This document shows positions 38,960 to 49,432 of a DNA stretch of 64,000 nucleotides, in pieces. Position 1 is the stretch's first letter, and every line of letters begins with the position of its first letter. The position numbers and the translations under genes are program-made. The stretch covers positions 1-64,000 of the forward strand of contig CABZHM010000003.1 in NCBI GenBank assembly GCA_902525625.1, read 5' to 3'. The DNA comes from an uncultured Pelagibacteraceae bacterium (lineage in GTDB: Bacteria > Pseudomonadota > Alphaproteobacteria > Pelagibacterales > Pelagibacteraceae). A model generated the notes under the pieces. That model did no database searches, had not been told where the DNA came from, and saw only the letters and a program-made list of their open reading frames with translations.

Positions 38960-40054
38960 ATGAAAAAAATCATTTCAATGTTATTTGCATCTGTTTTAGT
39001 ACTTGGATTTGTATCCAACGCTAATGCTGCAAAAACACTAAAATGTCAGACAGTTCTTAACACTAAAGCTGATGAAGTGAAAATGTTAAAGGACTTTACT
39101 GATACAGTAACTGAATTAACAGCCGGTTCGTTAAAATTCGAAATTTTACCTGCAGGCGCTGTTGTTGGAGTTAAAGAAACTCTTGATGCTGTTGATAAAG
39201 GACTGATTGATTGTGGTTTCGCATGGACTCACTATTGGTCAGGAGATCATCCTGCTGCAATGTTATTTGGTTCGCCAGTAGCTGGTGGTGGAGTTGGTAT
39301 TGACAATATCGCATTTCTATCATGGTTCCAATACGGTGGTGGTAAAGAATTATACGACCAACTTTGGAAAGAAATGGGAAGAGACATAAAAGGATTTATG
39401 ATTCAACCAGTTGGTCCAGAAGCTTTAGGTTGGTTTCCAAAACCAATTAAAGATATGGCTGACTTTAGAAAATATAAGTTCAGAACTCCTCCAGGAATTC
39501 CAGGACAAACATATAAAGACATTGGTATAGCTTCTGTTGCAATGGGTGGTGGAGATATTTTACCAGCTCTTGAAGCAGGAACAATCGATGCTGCTGAATG
39601 GTGTTGTCCAAAACCAGATTTAACATTTGGTTTCCAAAAAGTATTAAAGCATTATTATTTACAAGGTTTACACCAAGTAGTGGTAAATGCTGACTTTTAT
39701 ATTACTGGAAAAACTTATAACGCTATGAGTGCTCATGAGAAAAAGTCTCTTGAAGTAGCTGCTAATGCTTCATTAGCAAAATCTTTAAGTTACAGAATCT
39801 ATGAGAATGGTAAAGCTCTTAGAGAGTTAACTACTAAACATGGAGTAATTTTAGAGGACACTCCTTCTGATTATTTCACAGAATATATGGCTGCTGCAAA
39901 AGCATCTTTAAACAAGAATGCTAAAGATAACAAATTCTTTAATGAAGTTTACACTTCAATGAAGAATTTTGCTGATGTAGCTGTTCCTTTCTGGAGTGGT
40001 GCTCAAATGTCAAATGCGAAGCTAGGAATGGCTCACGCAGCAACATTAAAGTAA
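38960..40054 (+). CDS. dctP: TRAP transporter substrate-binding protein (DctP family)
   Basis: Signal peptide; KFRTPPGIPGQTYKDIGIASVAMGGGDILPALEAGTIDAAEW. Confidence 0.93.
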   Translation: MKKIISMLFASVLVLGFVSNANAAKTLKCQTVLNTKADEVKMLKDFTDTVTELTAGSLKFEILPAGAVVGVKETLDAVDKGLIDCGFAWTHYWSGDHPAAMLFGSPVAGGGVGIDNIAFLSWFQYGGGKELYDQLWKEMGRDIKGFMIQPVGPEALGWFPKPIKDMADFRKYKFRTPPGIPGQTYKDIGIASVAMGGGDILPALEAGTIDAAEWCCPKPDLTFGFQKVLKHYYLQGLHQVVVNADFYITGKTYNAMSAHEKKSLEVAANASLAKSLSYRIYENGKALRELTTKHGVILEDTPSDYFTEYMAAAKASLNKNAKDNKFFNEVYTSMKNFADVAVPFWSGAQMSNAKLGMAHAATLK

Positions 40055-40077
40055 TCAGTAATTAATCTTGATTTAAT

Positions 40078-40109
40078 TAGAGCGGACTTTTAAGTCCGCT
40101 CTAGTTTTT
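40078..40109 (+). terminator. Intergenic hairpin between dctP and dctQ
   Basis: TAGAGCGGACT-TTTA-AGTCCGCTCTA followed by gttttta. Confidence 0.85.
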
Positions 40110-40120
40110 AATTCGAATTT

Positions 40121-40735
40121 ATGGCAGACGAACCAGGTAAACTAGATATATCAGATGAAATGATTGCCGAAAGGCGCGGTGGTTCGGGAAAAATGCCTGA
40201 TGACATGCCATTGTGGATGGCAAAATCTATTACAGGAATTGATAAATTTAGCAAGTGGATTGGTAGTATTGTTTGTTGGATATTAATACCACTAATTTTT
40301 GCAATGACTTATGAAGTTCTTGCAAGAAAATTATTTTTAGCTCCAACTATTTGGGCTTATGACATAAGTCGTTTTTTATATGGAGCACTTTTTATGTTGG
40401 GAGCTGGTTATGCTCTTTCTAGAGGGGTTCATATAAGAGCAGATTTTTTGTACAGAAATTTTAAAACAAAAAACCAAGGTTTAATAGATTTTTGGTTATA
40501 TTTATTATTTTATTTTCCAGGGCTAATTGTTTTTCTCTATATGACAATTGGTTTTGTGGGAGAGTCAATTCAAAGAGGAGAAAGAGGCATGGATACTACA
40601 TGGATGCCCTATATGTGGCCAATAAAAACATGTTTACTTATTGGTATAATATTCTTGTTAATTCAAGGATTTTCTGAGTTACTCAAAAGTTACTGGGCAG
40701 CTAAAAAAGGTGAGTGGCCTGGAGAAACTAAATGA
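40121..40735 (+). CDS. dctQ: TRAP transporter small permease (DctQ)
   Basis: 4-TM protein, DISRFLYGALFMLGAGYALSRGVHIRADFLY. Confidence 0.92.
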   Translation: MADEPGKLDISDEMIAERRGGSGKMPDDMPLWMAKSITGIDKFSKWIGSIVCWILIPLIFAMTYEVLARKLFLAPTIWAYDISRFLYGALFMLGAGYALSRGVHIRADFLYRNFKTKNQGLIDFWLYLLFYFPGLIVFLYMTIGFVGESIQRGERGMDTTWMPYMWPIKTCLLIGIIFLLIQGFSELLKSYWAAKKGEWPGETK

Positions 40736-42066
40736 TAGCTGAGTTTATAAATCCAGCAATCTTAGGTTTTATTCTCGTTGGCGTAATGTTATTTGCAATA
40801 TTTATTGGTTTCCCTATTTCATTTACACTAATTTTTTTAGGTTTTGTTTTTGGTTACTTGGGATTTGGAAAATTAGTTTTTTATTTAATGACTCTACAAT
40901 TTTCTATGGTTATGACTGAGCAAACACTCGCCGCCGTCCCACTCTTTGTCTTTATGGGAATTATGATGGAACAAGCTGGATTAATGGAAAGATTATTTTC
41001 AGCATTCCAAATGATGTTAGCAAAAGTTAAGGGATCTTTATATTACGCAGTTTTATTTGTTTCTGTAATTTTCGCAGCTGCAACGGGGATTGTAGGAGCA
41101 TCAGTGACAATTCTTGGAATTATGGCTGCAAAATCTATGAACAGGTCTGGTTATGATGTGAGACTTGCAGCTGGGACTATTACGGCTGGGGGGACATTGG
41201 GAATATTAATTCCACCAAGTATCATGTTAGTTGTTATGGGGCCTATAATGGAAATTCCAGTAATAGATTTATTTGCTGCTGCAATTCTACCTGGAATTCT
41301 TCTTGCAAGTTTATACGCAGGTTACACAACAATTAGATGCATGATAAATCCTAAATTAGGACCAGTCATACCTGACGACATGAGAGCTGCGAGTATGAAA
41401 GAAGTTTGGATTGAATTTTTTTTAGGGTTAGTGCCACCAGCAGCTTTGGTATTTGCAGCATTAGGAAGTATTTTATTCGGTTTTGCCACTCCAACTGAAG
41501 CTGCAGGATGTGGAGCAATGGGGGCTTTACTTCTTTCATTAGCTTATAAAAAATTGACTCTTCCAAAATTACAAGAAGCATTAGTCAAAACATTAGAGAT
41601 TACTGCATTGATTATGGTTTTAGTTGCAGCTTCAAATTTTTTTGGTGCTGTTTTTGCAAGATTAGGAACGCCGAGTTTATTAACTGAGTTTTTGTTAGGC
41701 CTTGAAATGAATAAGTATCTTATTTTAGCGATGGTAATGGTAATGATATTTTTATTAGGATGGCCTTTAGAATGGGTGCCTATAGTAATGATTATTGTTC
41801 CAATTATATTACCATTAATTGAAGCATTAGGATTTAATTTAACTTGGTTTGCAATATTAGTAGCTGTTAATTTACAAACCGCCTGGTTATCACCGCCTGT
41901 TGCACTTTCGGCTTATTTTTTAAAAGGTGTTGTACCTGAATGGGATTTGAAAGATATTTACTATGGCATGATGCAGTTTATGGTACTGCAAGTATTTGGT
42001 TTAATTTTAATTATTATATTTCCAAAAATTGCACTATGGTTACCAACTCTCCTATATGGACAGTAG
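40732..42066 (+). CDS. dctM: TRAP transporter large permease (DctM)
   Basis: TAGGTLGILIPPSIMLVVMGP, AAATGIVGASVTILGIMAAK. Confidence 0.95.
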   Translation: MIAEFINPAILGFILVGVMLFAIFIGFPISFTLIFLGFVFGYLGFGKLVFYLMTLQFSMVMTEQTLAAVPLFVFMGIMMEQAGLMERLFSAFQMMLAKVKGSLYYAVLFVSVIFAAATGIVGASVTILGIMAAKSMNRSGYDVRLAAGTITAGGTLGILIPPSIMLVVMGPIMEIPVIDLFAAAILPGILLASLYAGYTTIRCMINPKLGPVIPDDMRAASMKEVWIEFFLGLVPPAALVFAALGSILFGFATPTEAAGCGAMGALLLSLAYKKLTLPKLQEALVKTLEITALIMVLVAASNFFGAVFARLGTPSLLTEFLLGLEMNKYLILAMVMVMIFLLGWPLEWVPIVMIIVPIILPLIEALGFNLTWFAILVAVNLQTAWLSPPVALSAYFLKGVVPEWDLKDIYYGMMQFMVLQVFGLILIIIFPKIALWLPTLLYGQ

Positions 42067-42091
42067 ACTGTTAAAGTTTTATATTGTTTAA

Positions 42092-43549
42092 GTGAATCAG
42101 CAAAAATCAAATAAAACACTAATTAATTGGGATTTAGTAACAGTAAATCCAAGCAATAAAAATTGGAACTGGAAAGATTTATTTTGTTTTTGGGGTGTTG
42201 GCATTCAAAGCGTAATTGGATTTTCTTTGATCGCATCTCTCTATGTTATTTATGACTTAAATACGTTTGTAGTATTATTTGGAACAATTTTAGCCTCTTT
42301 ATTGGTTTATTTTTTTTCAAATTTAATTGGCAAACCATCTCAAAAATTTGGATTACCATTTGTAGTTTTATTGAGATCCTCAATGGGAGTAAGAGGAGCA
42401 CAGTATGTTGGATTTTTAAGAAGCATAGTTGGTATATTTATGTTTGGAATTCAAACATATTTTTTATCAAAAGCATTGGGATATTTATTAAGAATTTTAA
42501 TTTTTTCTATTGATAAAACTCTTTTACAACAAGAAATTTTTCTTATTTTTTTCATTGGATTAAACATCATAGATTGGATTTCAATTGTAGTCTCGATGGC
42601 TCTACAGGTTATTTTATTTAGTATAGGGATGAATTATAATAAAAAAATTATTAATATCTCTGCAATCTTTGTCTATTCCGGAATGGCATTATTCTTTTTT
42701 ATAGTTTTATTGAGTGATGTTAAATTTACAGTTAATGCGTTTTTAGGTGCTTTAAGTTTAGAAAATTTTGTAAATAAAAGTAATATTATACCATTGATAA
42801 CTGTATCAGGAACGCTTTTTGCTTACTTTTCGATTGTTATTTTAAGTTTTGGTGACTTTTCAAGGTATGTTGAAAATGAAAACCAACTCAAAAAAGGGAA
42901 TTTAACTTTAATATTGAATTTAATAATTTTTTCTTTTTTTGCACTTTTTATTGTCATAGGTGCAGATGCTTTTTTAAAACAAAGTCCTGAAAATATCGAA
43001 AAAATACTTACAAATCCTACGGACATAATTGGTAAGTTGAATAATTTATTATTAACTAATTTAGTTTTGATTTTTATTATTATTGCGTCAGCTTCCACAA
43101 ATTTAATTGCTAATTTTATTCCATCACAATATTCACTTATTAATTTATTTCCCACATCATTATCATTCAAAAGCTCAGGATTAGTGATAGGTTTAATCGG
43201 ACTTCTAATAGGAGTTTTTTGGCTTACTGTTTTAAGTCAAATAGGAATTTTATCAATAATAGATACAATCGGAGCTTTTTTTGGACCAATTTTTGGAATT
43301 ATGATTTGTGATTATTATTTAATTAGAAAGGGTAATTTAATTAATAAAGATATTTATTCTTTAGAAAAAAATGGGTCGTATTATTTTTCAGGTGGTTGGC
43401 ATATAAAAGGTACTTATTCTTTATTTTTAGGATTTGTATTCTCGGCCTCAACAATCTGGAACCCTAATTTAATATTTTTACAATCTTATGCATGGATTAT
43501 TGGTGCATTAATTTCCTCTATAACTTATTATTTTTTGGCAAAAAAATAA
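42092..43549 (+). CDS. NCS1 family nucleobase:cation symporter-like
   Basis: 12-TM, FGLPFVVLLRSSMGVRGAQ, LSFGDFSRYVENENQLKKG, GPIFGIMICDYYLIRKG; GTG start. Confidence 0.85.
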   Translation: MNQQKSNKTLINWDLVTVNPSNKNWNWKDLFCFWGVGIQSVIGFSLIASLYVIYDLNTFVVLFGTILASLLVYFFSNLIGKPSQKFGLPFVVLLRSSMGVRGAQYVGFLRSIVGIFMFGIQTYFLSKALGYLLRILIFSIDKTLLQQEIFLIFFIGLNIIDWISIVVSMALQVILFSIGMNYNKKIINISAIFVYSGMALFFFIVLLSDVKFTVNAFLGALSLENFVNKSNIIPLITVSGTLFAYFSIVILSFGDFSRYVENENQLKKGNLTLILNLIIFSFFALFIVIGADAFLKQSPENIEKILTNPTDIIGKLNNLLLTNLVLIFIIIASASTNLIANFIPSQYSLINLFPTSLSFKSSGLVIGLIGLLIGVFWLTVLSQIGILSIIDTIGAFFGPIFGIMICDYYLIRKGNLINKDIYSLEKNGSYYFSGGWHIKGTYSLFLGFVFSASTIWNPNLIFLQSYAWIIGALISSITYYFLAKK

Positions 43550-43553
43550 CTCG

Positions 43554-44306
43554 ATGGATAAGATAACATTTAATTTCGAGAATAGGACTGCAGTTATAAC
43601 AGGTGGAGCCCAAGGATTTGGATTTGATATAGCTAGGAGATTTTTGAACTCAGGCGCTAAAGTAATAATTTGGGACAACGATCCAGTCAAACTTAAAAAG
43701 TCTATTAAAGAACTTAACAATACAAATTTAACCTCAAATGTTGTTGATGTATCAAAATTAAAAGAAGTTGAAAATTGCACTAATGAAATCGTAGAAAAAT
43801 CCAACATTGATATATTAATCAACAATGCTGGAATAACTGGCCCCACCGCTCCATTATGGGAATATGATCTAGAGAAGTGGAAAAAAGTAGTAGATATTAA
43901 TTTGATGGGAACCTTTAATTGTTGCAGAGCAATAGTGCCAAATATGATTAAGAATAACTATGGAAGGATTGTTAATGTAGCATCTGTTGCAGGAAAAGAT
44001 GGCAATGCAAATGCAAGTGCATATAGCGCAGGTAAAGCCGGAGCCATTGGACTAACAAAATCTTTAGGCAAAGAGCTTGCTGATAAAAATATAGCAGTAA
44101 ATGCAATCACTCCTGCTGGGGCCAAAACACGTATTTTAGATCAAATGACTAAAGAACATGTCCAAAGAATGCTTTCCAAGGTACCCAGGGGACGATTTCT
44201 TGAGGTCGAAGAGTTTACATCCTTGGTTTGCTGGCTTTCATCAGAGGAAAATACGTTTTCTACAGCGGCAGTTTTTGACATAAGTGGTGGTCGTTCGACT
44301 TATTAA
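43554..44306 (+). CDS. SDR family oxidoreductase (FabG-like)
   Basis: TGGAQGFGFDIARRFLNSGA, NNAGITGPTAPLWEY, YSAGKAGAIGLTKSLGKE. Confidence 0.93.
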   Translation: MDKITFNFENRTAVITGGAQGFGFDIARRFLNSGAKVIIWDNDPVKLKKSIKELNNTNLTSNVVDVSKLKEVENCTNEIVEKSNIDILINNAGITGPTAPLWEYDLEKWKKVVDINLMGTFNCCRAIVPNMIKNNYGRIVNVASVAGKDGNANASAYSAGKAGAIGLTKSLGKELADKNIAVNAITPAGAKTRILDQMTKEHVQRMLSKVPRGRFLEVEEFTSLVCWLSSEENTFSTAAVFDISGGRSTY

Positions 44307-44440
44307 CTCTTTAGTCTTTCTTCAACTATTTTAGTATTAGTTGTTTTAGCTCGGCTTGTTTTGACATCTTTTGACATCACTGGTGCAAAGATCATAATTG
44401 ACCAGTAAATTAATAGTATAAAAATTGAAATTGTCTTCAT
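44303..44440 (-). CDS. Small single-TM protein (45 aa)
   Basis: MKTISIFILLIYWSIMIFAPVMSKDVKTSRAKTTNTKIVEERLKS*. Confidence 0.45.
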   Translation of the reverse strand: MKTISIFILLIYWSIMIFAPVMSKDVKTSRAKTTNTKIVEERLKS

Positions 44441-44528
44441 AATTAACACATATTAGCTAAAGATGATTTTTGAATGTTTAAATTTTGTCAAAATAATGTA
44501 TTAAACATTTTTTTAAAAAAATTTTTAA

Positions 44529-45179
44529 ATGAATATTTTAATTAAAACTCTGATCTTAATTTTTATTATTATTAAAACAGGTTATGCTAAAGAGATTAAA
44601 GTTTTTAATTTTACAAAAAATGAACTATCAAATTTAGAGGTTCGAAAGGTGAGAGGAGCCGAAAATAAGACAATTTACACAATTGGATCAAATGAAAATG
44701 GAAATTTCTTAAAAGCTGTAGCTGACAATGCAGCCTCAGGATTAGGTAAAGAGGTCAAAATTGACCTTAATAAAACTCCATTCATAAATATAACTTGGAA
44801 AATAGAAAAAGATCTACCTGGAATAAAAGAAAATACCAAAAAAGGACATGATTTTGCTGCTAGAGTTTTTGCAGTTAAGAAAACTGGTGCAACACCTTTA
44901 TCTAATAGGGCTATAAACTATGTTTTTTCAAGCAATAATGAAATTGGCTCTAATTCGCCAAGTCCTTATACCAAAAAATCTATTGATAATGTTTTGGCAA
45001 GTACGAAAATTAATTTAAATGAATGGGTTACAGTGAAAGCAAATGTGAAAGAAGATTTTAAAAGATTTCATAATCTAAATGTTGATGAGTTAGATGGGTT
45101 AGCAATCATGTCTGATACAGATAATTCAAAAATGAAAGCTATAGCTTATTACCAAAACATATATTTCTCAGAAAATTAA
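44529..45179 (+). CDS. DUF3047-like secreted protein
   Basis: Signal peptide; INITWKIEKDLPGIKENTKKGHDFAARVFAV, LDGLAIMSDTDNSKMKAIAYYQNIYF. Confidence 0.75.
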   Translation: MNILIKTLILIFIIIKTGYAKEIKVFNFTKNELSNLEVRKVRGAENKTIYTIGSNENGNFLKAVADNAASGLGKEVKIDLNKTPFINITWKIEKDLPGIKENTKKGHDFAARVFAVKKTGATPLSNRAINYVFSSNNEIGSNSPSPYTKKSIDNVLASTKINLNEWVTVKANVKEDFKRFHNLNVDELDGLAIMSDTDNSKMKAIAYYQNIYFSEN

Positions 45180-45320
45180 TTATAATTTTAAATATTTTTT
45201 TAAAAAAATATTAAAAAAAGCTAAAATCACAGCTACCAAAACATCTTCATGAGGACTAGCACCAGGATAACCAAAGTTCCATGCAATAACCAATACTAAC
45301 CAAATAACAAAGATATTCAT
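45180..45320 (-). CDS. Small membrane protein (46 aa)
   Basis: MNIFVIWLVLVIAWNFGYPGASPHEDVLVAVILAFFNIFLKKYLKL*. Confidence 0.5.
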   Translation of the reverse strand: MNIFVIWLVLVIAWNFGYPGASPHEDVLVAVILAFFNIFLKKYLKL

Positions 45321-45376
45321 TTTATTTTATTTCTTAGATTCTATAAAATTAATTAATTATTTGATATAGTTATTTA

Positions 45377-45799
45377 ATGCACGAAAACTTCTTTCATAAA
45401 TTAAAAGTATATTACGAGGATACAGATTCTGGGGGTGTAGTTTACTATGCAAATTATTTAAAATTCTTAGAAAGAGCTAGAACAGAAGCATTATTTTCAA
45501 TTGGTTACAGTAATAGTAAAATTCAAGAAGAATTTAAATCTTTAATTATAGTTAAATCCTGTAACATAGAATATAAAAAATCTGCTTATTTAGAGGATGA
45601 ATTGACTATAAGATCTTTTGTTAAATCAATCACTAAAACTTCTTTTTTTATGAATCAAATAATTACTAAAAATAACGAACTAATTGTTGAGGCACAAATT
45701 CACTTAGTCTTTGTTAATAAAGATGGTAAACCTATAAAGATACCAGATCAGATTTACTCAAAGTTTAAACCGTATTTTTGTAATAGCATTAAGAAGTAG
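45377..45799 (+). CDS. ybgC: YbgC/FadM-type acyl-CoA thioesterase
   Basis: VYYEDTDSGGVVYYANYLKFLERARTE. Confidence 0.92.
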   Translation: MHENFFHKLKVYYEDTDSGGVVYYANYLKFLERARTEALFSIGYSNSKIQEEFKSLIIVKSCNIEYKKSAYLEDELTIRSFVKSITKTSFFMNQIITKNNELIVEAQIHLVFVNKDGKPIKIPDQIYSKFKPYFCNSIKK

Positions 45800-46469
45800 C
45801 TAACCTTTTTGCTTTTTTAAATAATTTTATCATCATTTTTTCAGAAATTAATTTTGTGTTAACGTTTCTTGGACTTGGATGATAGCTTGATAAGATTATT
45901 AAACCATTAGGCAACTTATATGTTTTATTGTGTTTAAAAATAAATTTTTGTTCTATGTTAAATTTTTGTTTGTATAATTTCATACAATTGTCAAAAGCAA
46001 CTTTTCCCAATGTAACTATAACTTTCAAATTCTTTAAAAATAATATTTCCTTATCAAAAAAATTAGAGCAGTTGGAAATTTCAATGCTTAGTGGTTTATC
46101 TTCAGGAGGTACACACTTGAGAATATTAGTAATATAAGTAGATTTTAGTTTTAAATTATCCTGCAAATTTTTTGATAACGGAGAATTTGAAATTCCTACC
46201 TTATGCAAACACTTAAATAAGAAATCTCCTGATTTATCTCCAGTAAATGCTCTGCCGGTTCTAGTACCACCATGAGCAGCAGGTGCTAGTCCGATGATAG
46301 CTATTTTAGAGCTTAAGTCTCCAAATCCAGGTACTGGTTTTCCCCAATACACTTCATCTCTATTTTGTTTCCTCTTTATTGAGCTTACTTTGCGGATAAA
46401 CTTAACTAATCGTGGACACTTTTTACAATTAACTATTGTTTTATTTAAATCGTTTAATCTAATATCCAT
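45789..46469 (-). CDS. Uracil-DNA glycosylase, family 5-like (UdgB)
   Basis: CKKCPRL, IIGLAPAAHGGTRTGRAFTGDKSGDFL, SSYHPSPRN. Confidence 0.88.
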   Translation of the reverse strand: MDIRLNDLNKTIVNCKKCPRLVKFIRKVSSIKRKQNRDEVYWGKPVPGFGDLSSKIAIIGLAPAAHGGTRTGRAFTGDKSGDFLFKCLHKVGISNSPLSKNLQDNLKLKSTYITNILKCVPPEDKPLSIEISNCSNFFDKEILFLKNLKVIVTLGKVAFDNCMKLYKQKFNIEQKFIFKHNKTYKLPNGLIILSSYHPSPRNVNTKLISEKMMIKLFKKAKRLATS

Positions 46470-46471
46470 AA

Positions 46472-47032
46472 ATGAAATTTTTTAACTTCCTAATAATAAT
46501 ATTTATATCTTTAACATCATCTATTAAAGCAGATTTAAATGAAAATTTAATAAATCAATTAGAGGAGGGTGGAAAATTAATATTTATAAGACACGCATAT
46601 GCTCCTGGAAGTGGAGATCCAAATAATTTCAATTTGAACGATTGTTCAACACAAAGAAATCTTAGTGAGGAAGGAAAAAAACAAGCTAAATCTATCGGTA
46701 AATTTTTTATTAAAAATGAGATTGAAATTGACAAAGTTTTATCAAGTGAATGGTGTAGATGTAAAGAAACAGCAAAAATTGCCTTTAAAGATTATACAAC
46801 AAAGAGTTTCTTAAATTCTTTCTATAGTTCTAAATTTGCAAAAAATAAGGATAAACAGATAAAAGCATTGAGAGAATATATTAAAAATTACAAAAATAAA
46901 AATAATGAGAATTTAGTTTTAGTTACTCATTACGTTTTAATATCGGAAATTTTAAACTATGGATCATCATCGGGTGAAATAGTTGTATCTGATAAAAATT
47001 TTAATATTATAGATACTGTAGAAATATATTAG
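46472..47032 (+). CDS. Histidine phosphatase family protein (secreted)
   Basis: Signal peptide; KLIFIRHAYAPG, SSEWCRCKETAKIAF, LVTHYVLISEI. Confidence 0.85.
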   Translation: MKFFNFLIIIFISLTSSIKADLNENLINQLEEGGKLIFIRHAYAPGSGDPNNFNLNDCSTQRNLSEEGKKQAKSIGKFFIKNEIEIDKVLSSEWCRCKETAKIAFKDYTTKSFLNSFYSSKFAKNKDKQIKALREYIKNYKNKNNENLVLVTHYVLISEILNYGSSSGEIVVSDKNFNIIDTVEIY

Positions 47033-47038
47033 TAAATT

Positions 47039-47164
47039 ATGTCATCAAAAAGAGCAATGAAACAAGCACAAAAACAGGCTTATGCTAGACACAGGAGCAA
47101 CATAACAAATAGTAGGTTTGGATTAAAAAAGAAAAATTTTATTAAAAAAAATAAAAAGAACTAA
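47039..47164 (+). CDS. Small basic protein (41 aa)
   Basis: MSSKRAMKQAQKQAYARHRSNITNSRFGLKKKNFIKKNKKN*. Confidence 0.4.
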   Translation: MSSKRAMKQAQKQAYARHRSNITNSRFGLKKKNFIKKNKKN

Positions 47165-47583
47165 CTTTCTTTCTCAAATTTCTCTATTTTTTTACATGTT
47201 GATATTTTTGAAAGACCTTCTTCATCGTTAAGGACTGTTCTCATAAAAATTTCTTTTTTATCTTTTTCAAATAAAATTTGGGTATAAAATTGTGGATATC
47301 CGTGCTTGTGAGTTAAAATTTTTCCATTCTCTTCGTAGATATTTTGGACATATGAATTAGATTTTTTTACACTTAAATCTGTTAATCTGTATTTTTGGTA
47401 TGTTTTTTCTTTATAAACGTAATTTCTGGTCATTATTAATTCATTTAAATTAAGAATATATTCATTTTTTAGAAACTCATCTTGTTTATCATCACATTTA
47501 CTCATGACGATAATTTCTGATTTTAAAATGTTAATTGGTAAAATTACAAAAAAAAGGATAATAAATGACTTAATTATTTTCAT
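47161..47583 (-). CDS. Hypothetical secreted protein
   Basis: N-terminal signal-like helix; 140 aa, no recognised family. Confidence 0.55.
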   Translation of the reverse strand: MKIIKSFIILFFVILPINILKSEIIVMSKCDDKQDEFLKNEYILNLNELIMTRNYVYKEKTYQKYRLTDLSVKKSNSYVQNIYEENGKILTHKHGYPQFYTQILFEKDKKEIFMRTVLNDEEGLSKISTCKKIEKFEKES

Positions 47584-47743
47584 TTTTTTCAGCGAAAAAT
47601 AAACCTATCAGCGCTAAAGCTGTCCATCCTAAACCCAGAAGACCTTTATAAACACTTGTCTCTGCACTCCAAATTCCAAGAACTAACGCTCCGAAAATTA
47701 AACCCAAAATATATATAATTAGAACTATTGATGTTTTGCTCAT
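47570..47743 (-). CDS. Small two-TM membrane protein (57 aa)
   Basis: MSKTSIVLIIYILGLIFGALVLGIWSAETSVYKGLLGLGWTALALIGLFFAEKNENN*. Confidence 0.5.
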   Translation of the reverse strand: MSKTSIVLIIYILGLIFGALVLGIWSAETSVYKGLLGLGWTALALIGLFFAEKNENN

Positions 47744-47872
47744 TTTTTTTAGTTTTTTTCAAAAAAATACCATTTTCATTTTTATATGTATAGGTATCTT
47801 TCAAAATTTTATAATTCATAATAATTGTCGTTGGACAAATAGATTCAATAATATATAAAATCTTGAAATTGT

Positions 47873-47957
47873 GGGGCGATGGCGGAATTGGTAGACGCGT
47901 CGGTCTTAGGAACCGATAGAGCAATCTGTGAAGGTTCGAGTCCTTTTCGCCCTACCA
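47873..47957 (+). tRNA. tRNA-Leu (anticodon TAG)
   Basis: GGGGCGA/TCGCCCT acceptor stem, anticodon loop CTTAGGA, GGTTCGAGTCC T-arm, encoded CCA. Confidence 0.95.
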
Positions 47958-47966
47958 CATTAAATT

Positions 47967-49400
47967 ATGAAAGTTACTGTAGAAAATAAAAAAGGTTTGA
48001 ATAAGGATGTAAAAGTTTTTGTCGATAAAAAGACAATGAATGTTTATATGGATGAAAAGTATGAGGAGATTAAAGGAACTGTTAATCTAAAGGGATTTAG
48101 ACCTGGCAAGGTACCAAGAGAAATTTTAAAGAGACAGTTTGGCAAAGCTGTTTTTAGCGAGGTCCTAGACAAAGTTTTGAAGGAAACATCAACAAAAGCC
48201 TTACAAGAAAATAAGATTAAACCAGCAGGTCAACCAAAACTAGATCTTAAAACTTATGGTGAAGACAAAGATTTAGAATATATTTTATCTGTTACAGAGC
48301 TTCCAAAAGTTGAACTAAAATCAATAGAGAATATTAAGTTTGATGAGTATACGGTTAAAATTAATCAAAAGGAAACTGACAAAAGAATAAATGATATTGC
48401 TAAAAATCAACCAAACTTTAAAGAAGCCTCAGAAACAACAAAAGCAAAAAAAGGTGACTTAGTTGTTTTTGATTATAATGCAACAGTTGATGATAAATCA
48501 TTTAAAGGAGGTGAAGGTAAAAATACTCAATTAACTTTAGGAAAAGATCTTTTCTTAAAAGGATTTGATGAACAATTAATAGGAGTCAAAAAGGGAGATG
48601 AAAAAATAGTAGAAGCAACACTACCTGAAAACTTTCCAGAGAAAGAATTTATTAATAAAAAAGCAAAATTTAAATGTACAATTTCAGCTGTTAAAATTCC
48701 TGAGGAAGTAAAAATTGATGATCAGTTCGCCAAAAATTTAGGTGCAAAAGATCTTAATGATCTTAAGTCGTTAATAACAAAACAAATAAATGATGAATAT
48801 AAAAACTCACTAGATCGTTTGACAAAAAATCAGATATTAAAAGAAATTGAAAAATTCAATGTAAGCGAAATTCCAGAGAATTTAATTGAGGATGAAATAA
48901 AAATACTTTCTCAAGGTATGTCTGACGATGACGCAAAAAAAAGTAGAAAAAACTTTGAAGAAGTTGCTAAAAAAAGAATTAAGGTAGGATTAGTCTTGAA
49001 TGAATTTGGTGAGCAAAATCAAATAAAAGTTACTGAACAAGAATTACAAACTGAAGTTCAAAAACAGATTAGAATGATGCCAGGTCAGGAAAAAATGGTT
49101 ATGGAATTTTATAAAAAAAATCCTAATGCACTAGCGAGTTTAAGGGGGACTGTGTATGAGGAAAAAATTTTAAATATGATTAAAGAAAAGGCCAAGTCTA
49201 ACAAAAAAGAAATTTCCAAAGATGAGGCTGAAAAAATTTTAAAAGAATCTCAAAAACAACAGCTCGATCAAGAGCTCAAAGATCTAAGAAAACCTGAAAA
49301 AAAAGCTGATTTAAAAAAATCAGCAGACAACAAAACAAATCCAAAAATCAAAAAAACTAAATCAGTAGCTAAAAAAACAAAAAAAGTTAGCAAAAAGTAA
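47967..49400 (+). CDS. tig: Trigger factor
   Basis: [37 protein letters not shown], basic Lys-rich C-terminal tail. Confidence 0.93.
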   Translation: MKVTVENKKGLNKDVKVFVDKKTMNVYMDEKYEEIKGTVNLKGFRPGKVPREILKRQFGKAVFSEVLDKVLKETSTKALQENKIKPAGQPKLDLKTYGEDKDLEYILSVTELPKVELKSIENIKFDEYTVKINQKETDKRINDIAKNQPNFKEASETTKAKKGDLVVFDYNATVDDKSFKGGEGKNTQLTLGKDLFLKGFDEQLIGVKKGDEKIVEATLPENFPEKEFINKKAKFKCTISAVKIPEEVKIDDQFAKNLGAKDLNDLKSLITKQINDEYKNSLDRLTKNQILKEIEKFNVSEIPENLIEDEIKILSQGMSDDDAKKSRKNFEEVAKKRIKVGLVLNEFGEQNQIKVTEQELQTEVQKQIRMMPGQEKMVMEFYKKNPNALASLRGTVYEEKILNMIKEKAKSNKKEISKDEAEKILKESQKQQLDQELKDLRKPEKKADLKKSADNKTNPKIKKTKSVAKKTKKVSKK

Positions 49401-49432
49401 TTGCAAGTTGTATAAGTAGAGCGAATCAACTT

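Noticed and set aside
47646-47924. 92-aa minus ORF overlapping tRNA-Leu
   Set aside because: It includes the antisense of the tRNA, and the 57-aa ORF at 47570-47743 explains the region better
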